Notes: generated by a model not told the origin, from the letters alone. Counted from the stretch's first letter, positions 31,402 through 41,869 are shown. The stretch is 64,000 nucleotides of DNA from Mesostigma viride (GCA_009746045.1 RPFO01000041.1:2708613-2772612); one strand, 5' to 3'. Numbers and translations are program-made.

Positions 31402-32210
31402 GAGATCGGTGGGGTAAGGGGATGCCTGCCTGTATCAAGAAAGAACGGGGTATACCCGTGGGCAGAATGGGGGGCATTATTGAGTGAAAACTCAATGAAT
31501 CCCAGCACTTCGTCCCAATTCCTCCCGTCTCGATCCAGGTAGTGCCGCAGTGCCTCTTCCACCACCCGATTCACTCTCTCCACCATGTGAGAAGAGCTAC
31601 TGTGATAGGCCGTACCCATAGACAACTTAGTCCCGACGACCTGAAAAAATGAGGTCCAAAATTTCGACGTGAACAGCTTGTCCTTGTCGGTGATAAATTG
31701 TCGGGGCATGCCATGGAGCCGGAACACATTGTTTAGGAACAAGTGGGCACACTCTTCCGCCGTCAGGGTGGCCTTGCAGGGGATTAAATGGCATCTCCGC
31801 GTGAGCCGGTCCACCACTACCAGGATCTGAGCATTGCCCGCCTTGGTCTCTGGCAAGGGCCCAATGAAATCCATCATCACCGAGTCCCAAGGGAACATGG
31901 GGTCTGGAATTTCCTTTGGAACGCCCTGTTTGCCCGTATTCCGTGGCTTCATGTGCTGGCAGCTGTCACAGGTACTGACATACTCCCGCACATCCCGAGC
32001 CATCTTAGGCCAATAGTAGGACCTCCGGGCCCTCGCTAACAGCCTGTCCTGGCCTTGGTGTCCCCCCAAGACGGAGTCATGTAACTCAAATAATACCTCA
32101 GCGCGGCATATTTGGGGGACATACAAGCGCCATGAGTCTTGACGGGCCGCCTGGCCACTGACATTCACGTAAAGGAACCCGTTTTGAAACTTGGCTGGGT
32201 AGCCGTCCAT
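31398..32210 (-). CDS. pol: Chromovirus integrase core
   Basis: 270 codons. H2C2 zinc module (LHDSVLGGHQGQDRLL, CDSCQHMK) then the DDE core: MMDFIGPLPE, ITDKDKLFTSKFW, and the Glu in SSSHMVERVNRVVEE. All three acids are present. Shares its frame with the RT ORF, but a stop and two compensating shifts lie between at 32210-32420, where the minus frame with VYPPMQPVGEAFTLAN carries the linker. Joins cDNA ends to the target. Confidence 0.9.
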   Translation of the reverse strand: MDGYPAKFQNGFLYVNVSGQAARQDSWRLYVPQICRAEVLFELHDSVLGGHQGQDRLLARARRSYYWPKMARDVREYVSTCDSCQHMKPRNTGKQGVPKEIPDPMFPWDSVMMDFIGPLPETKAGNAQILVVVDRLTRRCHLIPCKATLTAEECAHLFLNNVFRLHGMPRQFITDKDKLFTSKFWTSFFQVVGTKLSMGTAYHSSSSHMVERVNRVVEEALRHYLDRDGRNWDEVLGFIEFSLNNAPHSAHGYTPFFLDTGRHPLTPPIS

Positions 32211-32279
32211 GCTCTGAGGGCGGGCAGCTATGGCTTCATTTGCCTTCCTCAGTGACCGTGAAGCGCGAGATGAGGCGCT

Positions 32280-34805
32280 CTAGGTCCGAGCTGATGACGA
32301 CCGTTGTTGCAGTATTTGCCAACGTGAATGCCTCTCCAACGGGCTGCATTGGAGGGTAGACTCCTGTCGCCGGCACCATATGGCTGTACGGGGCCGAAGT
32401 CCTTCCCCCCCTGCGGCTGCGCACGTGCCCTCACGTGCAGGGGTGCTGCCGGCGAGGCGCACGGAATGGTCAACAGTGTCAACCTCCGCGGTTGTGGCGC
32501 CACAGAAGAGGAAGGGGCTCATCGGGTCGCTCAAGCGGTCGCCAAAGGGGGCGACGGGACCATGGGAGGGGATCAACGTCGTGGCCAAAACGTCAAGATC
32601 CTCATAAAACCAATAGTCGGGGCGACGCGACAGGGCGTCAGGGACCGTGTTGTCAAGGCCCTTGACATATTCGATCTTGAACGGACCGAACTGTGCCAAA
32701 TATTCAAGCCAACGGGCTTGGCGTGGCGTAAGCGTGGGCTGCGTCAACAAGTGCGTGAGGGGCCGATGGTCGGTCTGGATGATCAAGCGGTACGGGTCCG
32801 CAGGGTCGGGTTCGGCCATGGCCACGTTGAACTGAGCACCCAGAAGATGGTGCCGCCAAGTATGGCAACAGTACACCACGGCCAACAACTCTTGCTGATG
32901 GACCGGGTAATTTCTTTCGGCCGGGATCATCGTCCGGGAGATATACTCGACCGGTTGGAGACCGAGACCATGGTCTTGGAGCAGCACACCGCCAATAGCA
33001 ACCTTGCTAGAATCGCTATTGACCACGAATGGCTTGGTGGGATCCGGAAGGATGAGGACAGGCGCAGTGGCGAGCCTGGCCTTCAGCAGGTCAAAGGCCT
33101 GTTGACACAGGCCTGACCATTCCCACGGTACGTCCTTCTTGAGGAGGTGAGTAAGCGGGGCCGCAATGGTCGCGAAACGCGGGATGAAGCGGCGATAATA
33201 CGATACCAAGCCCAAGAAGCTGCGCAAGGCGCGAACATTCGCGGGAACAGGCCACTGTTGGACGGCGGCGACCTTATCGGGGTCCGTGGACACGCCCTTG
33301 TCCGAGAGAATGTGGCCTAGAAAGGGGACGCTGCGGCCTGATTCTACCTTGCTGCGGCGGGCGGACAGTTTATTATCCGCCATGATCTGCAGAACCGCGG
33401 CAACATCCTCCAAGTGCTCCTCGAACGTGCGAGAGAAAATGAGGATGTCATCCAAGTAGATGGCCACGCAGGTGCGTTTGTACGGCTGCGTCCCCGGGTC
33501 CCACGGGATAGTCGGGTCGCGCAGGTCTGCCGAGACCTGGGGCAGCCGACTAGTGCCCATCACCGACCTAAAGAGGTGGTTCATGAGCATCTGAAAAGAG
33601 GCAGGGCTGTTACACAAGCCCATGGCCGCCACGCGGAATTGGTAATGGCCAAAAGGCGTGGCAAAGGCTGTTTTATGGCAATCTTCGGGGGCGATCCGAA
33701 GTTGCCAAAAACCGTCTGCACAATCGAGCACCGTAAAGTACTTTGCGCCCTCCACCTTATTAAATATATCATCGATGCGGGGGAGGGGATACTTGGACTT
33801 CACGGTGATCGCATTGAGTTTGCGATAATCCGTAACCAGACGCCACTTCCCATTGGGTTTGGGCACCAGCAACACGCCCGCGCTGTAAGGGCTATTGCTG
33901 GGCTCGATCAAGCCGGCCTCCAACAAGCCGACCAAGATCTTCTTGAGCTCTGCCAACTCCACGGGTCCCATGCGAAAAATGGGTGAGGTGGTAGGTGGGT
34001 GCCCCTCCTGCAAATGAATGCGGTGGAGCACCGGTCTGGCCGGGGGAAACGTAGGTGTTTTCTCCTCAAACACGGCTGAATACTGATCGAGCACTGCGTT
34101 GAGTCGTTTCACCTCGTCTTCCGACAAGTCCATGCCAAGCGAGTTTAACGAAACTCCAGCCTGTGCATGCTGGGCGCTGGGCCCGCGCACGTGGGCAAGG
34201 GCGTCCAGACGAATGGAGTAAACGGGAGGAGGCTGCCGGGCTCTCATCATCCGCTTGAACTCCCTTTTGGACATGAGAATGTCCGCAAGGCGACGACGGT
34301 CACTCTTGAGGGCAGGCGTGTCATCGGTGATGGTCATGCCGTTGGCCGCATACTGCCGCTCAGGTAACCAGAATGACCCATCTGGGAAGTGGGTAACCAT
34401 GGTACCAAAAGAGACGGTCACCTTGGAGATGTGCAGCCAGTCAATCCCTAGGATGATATCAGCCGCTTGTAAGGGAATGACCGTGGCGCGAATGGGCACG
34501 CTGGTGCCTTGTACGATAGGGGCCAAGTCCACATAGCCCGGGGATGGCTGAGTGTAGCCATCCGAGTATCGCACGCGCCGAGCAATGGTATGGGGAGTCG
34601 GGGTTACTCCCAGGCGCTGCACTATGGCCTCACTGATGAAGGTGGTAGCCGCACCACTGTCAATGAGGACCTTGATGCCCTCCAAACAACGCCCAGAGCC
34701 CTGGGGGTCTGGTAGGCTTCCAGTGAAGAGGAGTAGTTGCCGCGGGCCTTCGCTAGGCTCCGCTTGCCATTCCTGGGTCTCTGTCACCACATTACATGGT
34801 AACAA
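32280..34805 (-). CDS. pol: Chromovirus protease, RT and RNase H
   Basis: 841 codons, opening with a TTG codon just after the gag stop, so synthesis by frameshift from gag is likely. Retropepsin with VLIDSGAATTFI and IILGIDWL (about residues 45-130). RT with KLNAITVKSKYPLPRIDD, VAMGLCNSPASFQ and the catalytic YLDDILIF (about 290-470). RNase H of Ty3 type with VNSDSSKVAIGGVL, QELLAVV and IQTDHRPL (about 570-700). The last 60 or so residues are out of frame (frameshift near 32420). The catalytic residues look intact. Confidence 0.92.
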   Translation of the reverse strand: MLPCNVVTETQEWQAEPSEGPRQLLLFTGSLPDPQGSGRCLEGIKVLIDSGAATTFISEAIVQRLGVTPTPHTIARRVRYSDGYTQPSPGYVDLAPIVQGTSVPIRATVIPLQAADIILGIDWLHISKVTVSFGTMVTHFPDGSFWLPERQYAANGMTITDDTPALKSDRRRLADILMSKREFKRMMRARQPPPVYSIRLDALAHVRGPSAQHAQAGVSLNSLGMDLSEDEVKRLNAVLDQYSAVFEEKTPTFPPARPVLHRIHLQEGHPPTTSPIFRMGPVELAELKKILVGLLEAGLIEPSNSPYSAGVLLVPKPNGKWRLVTDYRKLNAITVKSKYPLPRIDDIFNKVEGAKYFTVLDCADGFWQLRIAPEDCHKTAFATPFGHYQFRVAAMGLCNSPASFQMLMNHLFRSVMGTSRLPQVSADLRDPTIPWDPGTQPYKRTCVAIYLDDILIFSRTFEEHLEDVAAVLQIMADNKLSARRSKVESGRSVPFLGHILSDKGVSTDPDKVAAVQQWPVPANVRALRSFLGLVSYYRRFIPRFATIAAPLTHLLKKDVPWEWSGLCQQAFDLLKARLATAPVLILPDPTKPFVVNSDSSKVAIGGVLLQDHGLGLQPVEYISRTMIPAERNYPVHQQELLAVVYCCHTWRHHLLGAQFNVAMAEPDPADPYRLIIQTDHRPLTHLLTQPTLTPRQARWLEYLAQFGPFKIEYVKGLDNTVPDALSRRPDYWFYEDLDVLATTLIPSHGPVAPFGDRLSDPMSPFLFCGATTAEVDTVDHSVRLAGSTPAREGTCAAAGGEGLRPRTAIWCRRQESTLQCSPLERHSRWQILQQRSSSART

Positions 34806-34864
34806 AACTTGGGCGACTTGTGCATGGCCGGGTAAGGTGTCGCCCGGAGTGCCCTCCCGGCCTC

Positions 34865-36739
34865 TCAGTCCAACGCCTCTCCTGCAGGCCCCTCGTCCAC
34901 CGGTGTGCCTCGCAGGTGGCCGGATGCGGCCGCGGAAGAGCCATCATCAGGCTCGGCCGCGTCTGCGGCATCCAGTTGGTTGAGGGCATGCCCAGCTTGC
35001 TGGTAGGAGCTTGGGGGCGCCTTGGGTTGTTGGTACAGCCGGGGCTGTTGGCGCGCTTGTTGCAAGCGTCGGGCACGCTCACCCGCACTGGGAGCTGTGC
35101 GCATATTTCGCGCCGGTGGTGGCCTCGAGGCCATTTGCGGGGAGGCCGCTTGGAAATTGTTGCGTTGCACAGGCGGGGCCTGGTCCAGCGGAGGGAGATC
35201 AGGGCACTCACGTTTGATGTGCCCCACGCGGTTGCAGTGGTAGCACTGAATCCGGGAAGTGTCCAAGGCATTAATGTCCAGGACCTCGCACTGTAGCTCA
35301 TCCACCCACACGGGGGCGAATCCCAGCTCATTGAGTTCCAGTGCATTCACGCGGGGTTTTGGGGTCCGCTGCACCAAGGGAGCTATCTCCGCTAGGTAGG
35401 TCTTGATGTCCTGCAGGTTCCATTGAGCCCAGGAGAGGTGGGCGAATTTCCGCTTCACCTCATCCCGGAATTCGGGTTGCAAGCCCTCATAGAACCTTGC
35501 CAAGGCTTCTGGGCCCATCAGGTCATCAACCCGCCCAGCTAGAAGCTCGAACTTGGTCATATATTCCCGATAGCTCAGGTTCCCCTGCTTGAACGCCCCA
35601 AAAGCCTCCCGGTCCAGCTTGTCTTGGTCGGGTGGCAGGTACTTGGCCCGTGCTCGCCGAAATAATTCAGCCAAGCTGCTGGGGAAGCCATTGGCCAGGG
35701 CGCTTTCGCAATGGAGAGCTTGTCTCACATCGGGAGCCAGTGCCTCGCTGGACACCAGCTTGACCTTGATATCCTCGTCCAAGAGCTTGCGATTGTATGT
35801 CTCCCAGATGTCGATCTTCTGAGACACTGCAATCTCCCAAGCCTCAAACTCTTGGTACGAGCAGTCGGGTTTAAACTTGGGAATATCCGACAGCTTGGGC
35901 AACGGTGGTAGTCGCCCTGCATTGTGAGTATCATCGTCATGATGGCCCATGATACTCGCGGGTCTCCCGGGCCCGGCCACACCTTGCGAGGTGTGCCCAC
36001 GCGGGTAACCTGCCGGGGGGCTGCACTCATCCTCACCCGGGTGCTCATACCCATGTGGGTAGTGGGCGCGGCTTGCATAATGATGGGCGGCGGTGGCCGC
36101 TGGGTGCTGCGCTCGTGGGTCACCCGGAGCCAGGCGGTCGTATGCTGAGTTGGGGAGGGGAATCGCCTCCCCTGCGACCCCGAAGGAAGACCGACCGGTC
36201 CGTGCGGTGCCCTGGCCCTGCCCAGCCATATTTGGCGAGGCATGGCCGAAGGGGCTAGCCCCAAGGGGTCCAGGCGCATGATAGGACGCCCGATGCGCAG
36301 CTCGGCGAGACCGCGATCGGCTATCATACAAGGGTGGCGCCGGGGCGCTGCTGGGCCAAGTGGCCAATGTAGGTTGCGGCAGCACCGTAGGCAGGGCCCC
36401 ACTCCTACCGTAGTGCAGGGTAACATTATTCCCCTGCGCCCCCGCGCCGGCTCCTACACCAAGGGCCGGACCCGCCGACAATCCCGCGATGGATGTTCCA
36501 CTTGGTGGTCCATTAAGGGGATTCACTACAGGGCTACCAGGTGGTGCACCGGCAGCCGCCGAGGAATTCCCTCCCAAACGTGGGGTTTGTGCTGGGGATG
36601 ACCCCCTAGAGCCACGCTCACTACTCGGGCGTGAGTGATTTTGGGTAGCTCTCTCTGCCGCCTCGAGTGCTGCCACGAGGGAAGGGGCAGGAGAGAAGCG
36701 ATGGGCCTCTCGTCGCCCTCGCTCAACACCGTCAGCCAT
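34865..36739 (-). CDS. gag: Chromovirus Gag
   Basis: 624 codons from an ATG. A long Ala/Gly/Ser/His-rich N-terminus, then a Gag domain at about 290-470 (SYQEFEAWEIAVSQ, LSYREYMTKFELLAGR) and one CCHC knuckle CYHCNRVGHIKREC at 35204-35245, followed by a Gln-rich tail. Particle-forming and RNA-binding. Clearly related to the Gag at 10665-12743. Intact. Confidence 0.9.
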   Translation of the reverse strand: MADGVERGRREAHRFSPAPSLVAALEAAERATQNHSRPSSERGSRGSSPAQTPRLGGNSSAAAGAPPGSPVVNPLNGPPSGTSIAGLSAGPALGVGAGAGAQGNNVTLHYGRSGALPTVLPQPTLATWPSSAPAPPLYDSRSRSRRAAHRASYHAPGPLGASPFGHASPNMAGQGQGTARTGRSSFGVAGEAIPLPNSAYDRLAPGDPRAQHPAATAAHHYASRAHYPHGYEHPGEDECSPPAGYPRGHTSQGVAGPGRPASIMGHHDDDTHNAGRLPPLPKLSDIPKFKPDCSYQEFEAWEIAVSQKIDIWETYNRKLLDEDIKVKLVSSEALAPDVRQALHCESALANGFPSSLAELFRRARAKYLPPDQDKLDREAFGAFKQGNLSYREYMTKFELLAGRVDDLMGPEALARFYEGLQPEFRDEVKRKFAHLSWAQWNLQDIKTYLAEIAPLVQRTPKPRVNALELNELGFAPVWVDELQCEVLDINALDTSRIQCYHCNRVGHIKRECPDLPPLDQAPPVQRNNFQAASPQMASRPPPARNMRTAPSAGERARRLQQARQQPRLYQQPKAPPSSYQQAGHALNQLDAADAAEPDDGSSAAASGHLRGTPVDEGPAGEALD

Positions 36740-37210
36740 CGCGTGGTGGCTGGTAAAGTGTGAACAATGTGCCTCTAGTCACCTTGGCGGGATGACAAAT
36801 TAAGCACAAAAATACGTCAATTAAAGGACGTGAGATATTACTGCAGCTTGCCGGAGCTGACAGTATGTATCCCAGATATAGGGTGTGAGGCAATGGCCAA
36901 GACGCCAAACAATGCGTGAAATTGCAACCCACAAAGCGTTTCCGTTTAAAGCACGCAATATAAGGAGATTCGTTTCCGGACGAATCCCTTAGGTCAACCG
37001 GACAAGGCCAGGTTGGGGCATGCAGGAACCGCAATATGGGTAACGGGTATGGGCAGTTAGGATTGTGGGGATCCGACCCCCACAATGAATTACTGCAAGC
37101 GGAATTAGTAAGGGTTCCGGCCCTTATATAATTCCGTTGCTGATCCGGATCAGATTACAGAAAAACGGGACGGGATAGAGGCCACTAGGAAAGTTTCCTC
37201 CGAGTCCAGT
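36740..37210 (-). other. Chromovirus leader with primer-binding site
   Basis: Untranslated stretch between gag and the 5' LTR. Just inside the LTR the minus strand reads ACTGGACTCGGAGG, a probable tRNA-primed start. No conserved leader repeats like those of the other LTR element. Confidence 0.6.
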
Positions 37211-37943
37211 TTAACACGTATGGCTATTTAAAATAGCGCCTTAATGATTGAGAATGAATGCGAAAGACCTTTGACTTCCTATGCGTCACAGCGCACGATG
37301 GTGGCTTAAGAATACTCGTCACACAATACGAATAAGCTCAAACCCGGAAAACCGGTTTCGTATATTACAATGTTACCACACAGATTAAAACACTCAATGC
37401 GGGAAGACTTACACCCAGTAGGCGAGGGATTCACACTCGAGCCCACAGGAGATTTACACTCCAGGATTAAGCGATGGTAAATAATCTGTAGAGCAACGTG
37501 GTAAATTACGATACAAGGTCCGGATTGCTGGCATAGCTCGTGCCTTCCTATTTTGTCCCTTCGTCCCCGTTGGTGGCTGCGCCTGGCGCTGCCAACCAGG
37601 CATGACGTGAGGTCCGCGGGGACGGGCTTCTCGAACCGTCTAGAACACGTTAAAGACCAGTACGGCTAGAGGCCTCTCCTGAAAAATATCCAAATGTCCG
37701 TAGGTACCATCATAACGCATGTGCAGTGCCACTTGGCTGTCCGGTAACTCCCGTTCAGGCGCTAGGTCTGCCTACGGCGCAAAGGCCAAGTTCGTCAGCA
37801 AAACTTCTACACTTACTTCCACACGGATTGCCTCGGCTGCCAACTATACTATGGCCTCGGCACTGGCGCCGGATTACGGTCGGCGCCGATCGACCGGGAC
37901 GGATAATTTAATACCACAAATGGCATGTTGCATCCGTGCAACA
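37211..37943 (-). repeat. 5' LTR of chromovirus
   Basis: About 733 bp, nearly identical to 29484-30215. Followed on the right by the CAGCAT duplication. Confidence 0.92.
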
Positions 37944-38635
37944 CAGCATGCCCACCTGATGGACGTAGCTGCAAGCCTTTCCTGGCCGTCGTCGCTTATA
38001 AATCATGTAAGGAATAACGTGAAACATCTATCCGCGTTCAAATGTAGGGGCATTTCCCGCCTATCAACAGTTAGCACATGCACGGTCGCCACCTGGTTGC
38101 TGAAACGAGGTTGCCGCATCGAGCAGAAGGTCGAGACATATCTGCGCACATCCAAACGTTGCCTGGCCAAGGATATAAGCTTTTCAAGACCTAAGGATCA
38201 TGCCTACAAAATTTCAGTTGAAAATATAAAGCGGCCATGCTCTCGTACCAGTCAGTTTTCTGTACAGTATGACTTAACCCCTCAACCGTCTTTGACTCGT
38301 GACTAAAATGAGTCACGAGTTGCACAGTACGCCACAGGTGCCCCCATTCAGCCTAATTATTTTTTCTAGACCATACTAGGAACCAAGCATAACCATATTA
38401 GGGCCCACCTGGGGGTATAGTGGGTGGTCCCAGTGCTAGCCCCCCCTGCTCTATAAATAGCCCCCCCCTCAGGGGGGTACGGTGAGTGTGCGCGGTGACA
38501 CCCTTATATATAATGGATGATAGACCCCTTTCCTCAATGAGTTGACCCTGGGGTTGGTTTTGTAGATAGATTTTTTAGTTAGGATGGGATACAAACACTA
38601 AAAATTGTAACTCCCCCAGGGACCCATCAGCTGGT

Positions 38636-39110
38636 GCTAAAAATATATAACTGGTGGCTATTTCGAGTCGCGAGTTTTTTGGGGGCTAAAATAGGCATCC
38701 TAGTGCAGTTTTGAACATGGAAACGATAGGCAAGCATGGAGTATGGGCAAACATGCATGCTAACACTTATTCCAATCTGTGTGCCACCAATACCTGCCAT
38801 AACCACTACAGGTCCCTGCCGGATATGATTGGAGACGACTACGCGCGGGCCGCGAGTACGGGGTTCACAACCTTATCATGCATGATGGAGCACGTATACC
38901 TTGGATTTCACCCTAGTATTTCAGGGGGGACTGCAACTGTACCCAAGCACTACATCCAAACACTTACATGTCTTGTTTCACCCAGGGACCCACAAGATAA
39001 TGCTAAAAATAGCTGGTGACTATTCTGAGTGACCAGTTTGGGGGGGGCTAGAATAAACATCCTAGTGCAGTTTTGAACATGGAAATGATAGGTAAGCAGG
39101 AAACATGCAT
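38636..39110. repeat. Diverged 110-bp repeat in piggyBac-like 3' region
   Basis: GCTAAAAATA ... CTAGTGCAGTTTTGAACATGG occurs at 38636-38745 and again at 39002-39110 with several differences. Non-coding, between transposase end and TIR. Confidence 0.55.
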
Positions 39111-39573
39111 GATTATGTTTATTCCAGCCTATGTGGCACAAATATATGCCACAATAAGCGTAAATGCTTGCAGACCCGCTGATACTGTGGTACTTATTTT
39201 TACATGCATGATGGACCTTGCACACAAAGTCAAAACATTCCAGCACTCCTAGATAAATTAGTGACCAAGGGACCATGCATGCAGTAACACTGAAAATTGC
39301 CAACTACTAGAAATAGGTGGCACTGTGACCATCACGGAGCAGATTTTCAAACTGCGCAAGTTATGCATAAACATGAAAGCTAATAAGACATGACCATGAA
39401 ACAATAACCCATGCAGGCTAACAACATGAAACCAAATAACACATGCACAGGTGGGTCCATGAAACAATAACACACACTTCAAACCATGCCGGCCCATGGT
39501 GATACACGGCGCGCATGAGCGCGGGCAGGAAAGGCCAAACGCCATGCCACGTAGGCAACAAATGCTAGCATTC

Positions 39574-39933
39574 TTAGTCAGCCTCCGTAGGACTATATCC
39601 CAGGCGGACATGCTCCGCCCTGAGATGGCGGCGCCGCGCCACCCCCTTGAGCTTCCGGGTGGTGGCTGCTGCCCCCCTCGTGGTAGTGGCGCCCTTGAAA
39701 TTCTTGGCGCATTCGCCACGCTGGGAGAGGCGCTGCCATACCCGCTGCTTCGTCACGTTGAAGTCCAGCCCCTCCACCTGCCCGGAGTGGAAGAGGCCGA
39801 AGCAGTTCCGCTCGCTGTTGCTGCAGAACGCCATGTCACAGTGCTCGCACATGACCGAGGTCTTGTGCTTCCTGCCTTGCGCGCAGCACAGTTGGCACAG
39901 CACCTGCTCCACCCAGAAATTTGCCCATCTCAT
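39574..39933 (-). pseudogene. piggyBac-like transposase, C-terminal Cys-rich end
   Basis: Contains C-x2-CC-x-QGRKHKTSVMCEHCDMAFC ... CFGLFH, matching the zinc-binding C-terminal domain of piggyBac transposases (C-x2-C ... T ... C-x2-C ... C-F-x-x-x-H), which binds element ends. Directly upstream the frame joins the N-terminal part in another phase at 39900-39945, so the DDD core, several hundred residues, was deleted. Confidence 0.8.
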
Positions 39934-40156
39934 GCATTGTTAAGGGGTGCCACTCACGCTCACCTGGCTTGCCCGCCCCCTTGAGCTCAGCATAGTCGTT
40001 GGTCTCCTTGACAATCTTGGCCACGACATCACGTTGGGACCAGAAAAGGGAGAACAGCCCGAGGAGCCCAAACTTGAGCTGGGCATGGGAAAGGTTTTGA
40101 TAGCAGGCGGTACCCGTCATCGGCGACAGCACCGGAGTATCGGGAAAAGGAAACAC
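39836..40156 (-). pseudogene. piggyBac-like transposase, pre-core segment
   Basis: The stretch LKFGLLGLFSLFWSQRDVVA and MHEMGKFLG resembles the region just before the DDD core of piggyBac transposases (W-x-x-x-x-x-E-M-x-x-F-L-G). It then runs into the C-terminal sequence out of frame. Confidence 0.65.
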
Positions 40157-40836
40157 ACCTGGCTTGCCGAAACCAGATTTCCAGACAGTCTCGGCTGGCT
40201 CCTCAGTGGCAGGAGTGTCGTTAGGAAAAACGAATCATCGAGCTCAGCCTCGCCGCTCGGCACCGGACCCTCCGCACCCTTCTGGTAAACAAAGTCGTCA
40301 TCGGAAGCGTCCGAGACAACGCTCTCGCTGGCCGCCGCCTTGGTCTGACGGCGCCTTTTCGGGGCGTGGCTGATGGCTGGGTTCTTCTTCGGGTTGCCGA
40401 CAGCGCGCTTCCCCGGCTCGCGTCGCTTGACCGGTGTGGGCAGCTCGATATCCTCGGATTTGTCGTCGTCGTCCTCGCCGGCGTCAGAATCGCTATCCTG
40501 GCCCTGCTCGCTATCATCGTCACTGCTACCTGCCGTTGGGACCTTCCTGGCTGCGCATTCTTTCACTAGAGCTTCGTACTCATCTGAGCTGCGCGAATAT
40601 ATGAAAATCTGCTCACGGGTGAATGGGTACGTGAGCTTGTCGTCCGGGAAATAGCACCGTGCACCATCTCCGGACCTGTTCACTGTCACTACCTTGCCCG
40701 GCAAACGTACCTCGCTGTGTTTTTCCCCATACTGCTCTATCGCCCAGTCTCGTCCGAATTTTTCCACAGGCACTGCCATGAAAATGCCCTTCTTTACCTT
40801 GAAAGTCCGTATATCTGCCTGCATTTCGTCCGCCAT
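40117..40836 (-). pseudogene. piggyBac-like transposase, N-terminal region
   Basis: 239 codons from an ATG. An N-terminal domain with FGRDWAIEQYGEKHSEVRLPG and RCYFPDDKLTYPFTREQI, then an acidic Ser/Asp run and basic patches (VKRREPGKR, KRRRQTK), likely nuclear signals. An acidic N-terminus is common in piggyBac transposases. A frameshift near 40150 separates it from the next segment. Confidence 0.65.
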
Positions 40837-41151
40837 GTCTACGTCCGCGCTCCCCCCTTTTTTCGCATCCTTCGTTTTCGTACGTTTTTGTCAATTTTTT
40901 TTACCGCCCAAACCTGCATGCACCAGGGTACCCTGTTGACTTTGACCAGGGTTTCCACCCTGATACGGTGGTCAAATACGGTCAGACAAGTGTCCTACGG
41001 ATAGAGTGAATCTAAATCTTTTCGGTGGTCTAGTTGGTTCCCGCCAAAACCCTCCCGCCAAATCCCTACAGGGCGCACAAACTCATGCCGAATGTGAGGC
41101 ATGAGAAAAACTCGCAGTCGAAAATCGGCACGAGGACGGTTTAGGGGTTAA

Positions 41152-41480
41152 ATATTCGGTGCATGGCTGCCCGAGAGGCAAGGGCTGAGCACCTAAACAG
41201 CATGGAGGGTTGCCAACTTCCAGGTAACTAGGTGTACGTTTATTCCAAATATAACCAGTAGTTAATCCCTGCTAAGCCTTGCTCAGCAATGGTTGCCAAC
41301 TTGCCATGCTACAGTGTAGCTTGCTTGTAAGATCCTTGTGTCTCACGGTCGCCAAATGTCAACCAGTGGATGGTTTCCGTAGTGTTTCTAAGTTCCCTTG
41401 CTTTCCCGCCTTGGTTCCCGCCCGAAAAATTTGGCTGCCGGACCTCGGATGAGCGCGAAAACCCCATTATACGCGCGCTC
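41152..41480. other. hAT interior, right side, no gene seen
   Basis: Only short frames. E2F-type half sites (CCCGCCAAA) occur nearby at about 41040-41070 inside the piggyBac-like end. The hAT subterminal TATACG/CGTATA repeats begin at about 41468. Confidence 0.5.
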
Positions 41481-41613
41481 ATACGTGTTATTCGCCGTAT
41501 TATACGTAAAAATACGCAAATCGTATAAAACGGATAAAAATTATCCGCTCGACCTTGTATAACGCGTATTATACCGTATTATACCGTATAATACGCCGTA
41601 TAATTGAACACTG

Positions 41614-41815
41614 GCGCCACGGGGGGGCCACCCATGACTACCTGCGCGGGGTACCAATCGCGGACATCCAAAAGCGTGGCCGGTGGCGCCAGTTTTCGTC
41701 CGTGGACCATTACGTGGGGCTCCACCGCGCCCTGCAGGTGCGGGTGCCCCAGGTGGTGTGGGACCTCGCGGGCAGACTGCCCCCCCGTGACTGGCGTCGT
41801 CACTTTGGGCCATAG
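41614..41815 (+). pseudogene. Recombinase C-terminus after hAT
   Basis: Resumes at GCGCCACGGGGGGGCC and encodes HGGATHDYLRGVPIADIQKR to the end, including the catalytic-Tyr region VDHYV. The stop is at 41813-41815. Together with 26612-26909 it was one fragment of unit 2 before the insertion. Confidence 0.85.
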
Positions 41816-41831
41816 ATTTCGGCCATACTTC

Positions 41832-41869
41832 GGTGAGGCGCACTCTCGCGGACACGCTAGGGCTTCACC
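41832..41869 (+). other. Hairpin copy 7 with one broken inner pair
   Basis: Same as copy 6 but the 5' inner arm is CTCGCG while the 3' arm stays CGCTAG, leaving one C.U mismatch. The same change is present at 43287-43324 and 44741-44778, so units 2-4 descend from one mutated tail. Confidence 0.8.

Larger units (their letters stand above)
29484..37943 (-). mobile_element. Ty3/gypsy chromovirus
   Basis: 8460 bp on the minus strand with two near-identical LTRs of about 732 bp. CAGCAT flanks it at 29478-29483 and 37944-37949. Coding order (minus): gag, protease, RT, RNase H, integrase, chromodomain. A primer site adjoins the 5' LTR (37197-37208) and a G-rich tract (minus strand, 30217-30229) adjoins the 3' LTR. 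The LTRs differ by about one indel, so the insertion is young, although pol has three frame breaks. Confidence 0.94.
38278..41147 (-). mobile_element. piggyBac-like element, internally deleted
   Basis: Ends CCCCTCAACCGTC (38278-38290) and reverse complement GACGGTTTAGGGG (41135-41147, one mismatch), with TTAA on both sides (38274-38277, 41148-41151). Its ends share CCCCTMAA with the MITE at 18601. It holds a minus-strand piggyBac-like transposase lacking the catalytic core. Confidence 0.9.
26910..41613. mobile_element. hAT-type DNA transposon hosting nested elements
   Basis: Inverted ends CAGAGTTCAATTATACG (26910-26926) and its near reverse complement (41597-41613, one mismatch). GCGCCACG is duplicated at 26902-26909 and 41614-41621; an 8-bp duplication with CAG...CTG ends is typical of hAT. 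The uninterrupted recombinase sequence is seen in units 3 and 4. Without the chromovirus and the piggyBac-like element the hAT is about 3.4 kb. Both ends carry many TATACG/CGTATA words, likely transposase sites. No transposase could be recognised. Confidence 0.92.

Noticed and set aside
38711-39019. 102-codon plus frame in the piggyBac-like element
   Set aside because: Lies in diverged non-coding repeats after the transposase; no similarity seen.
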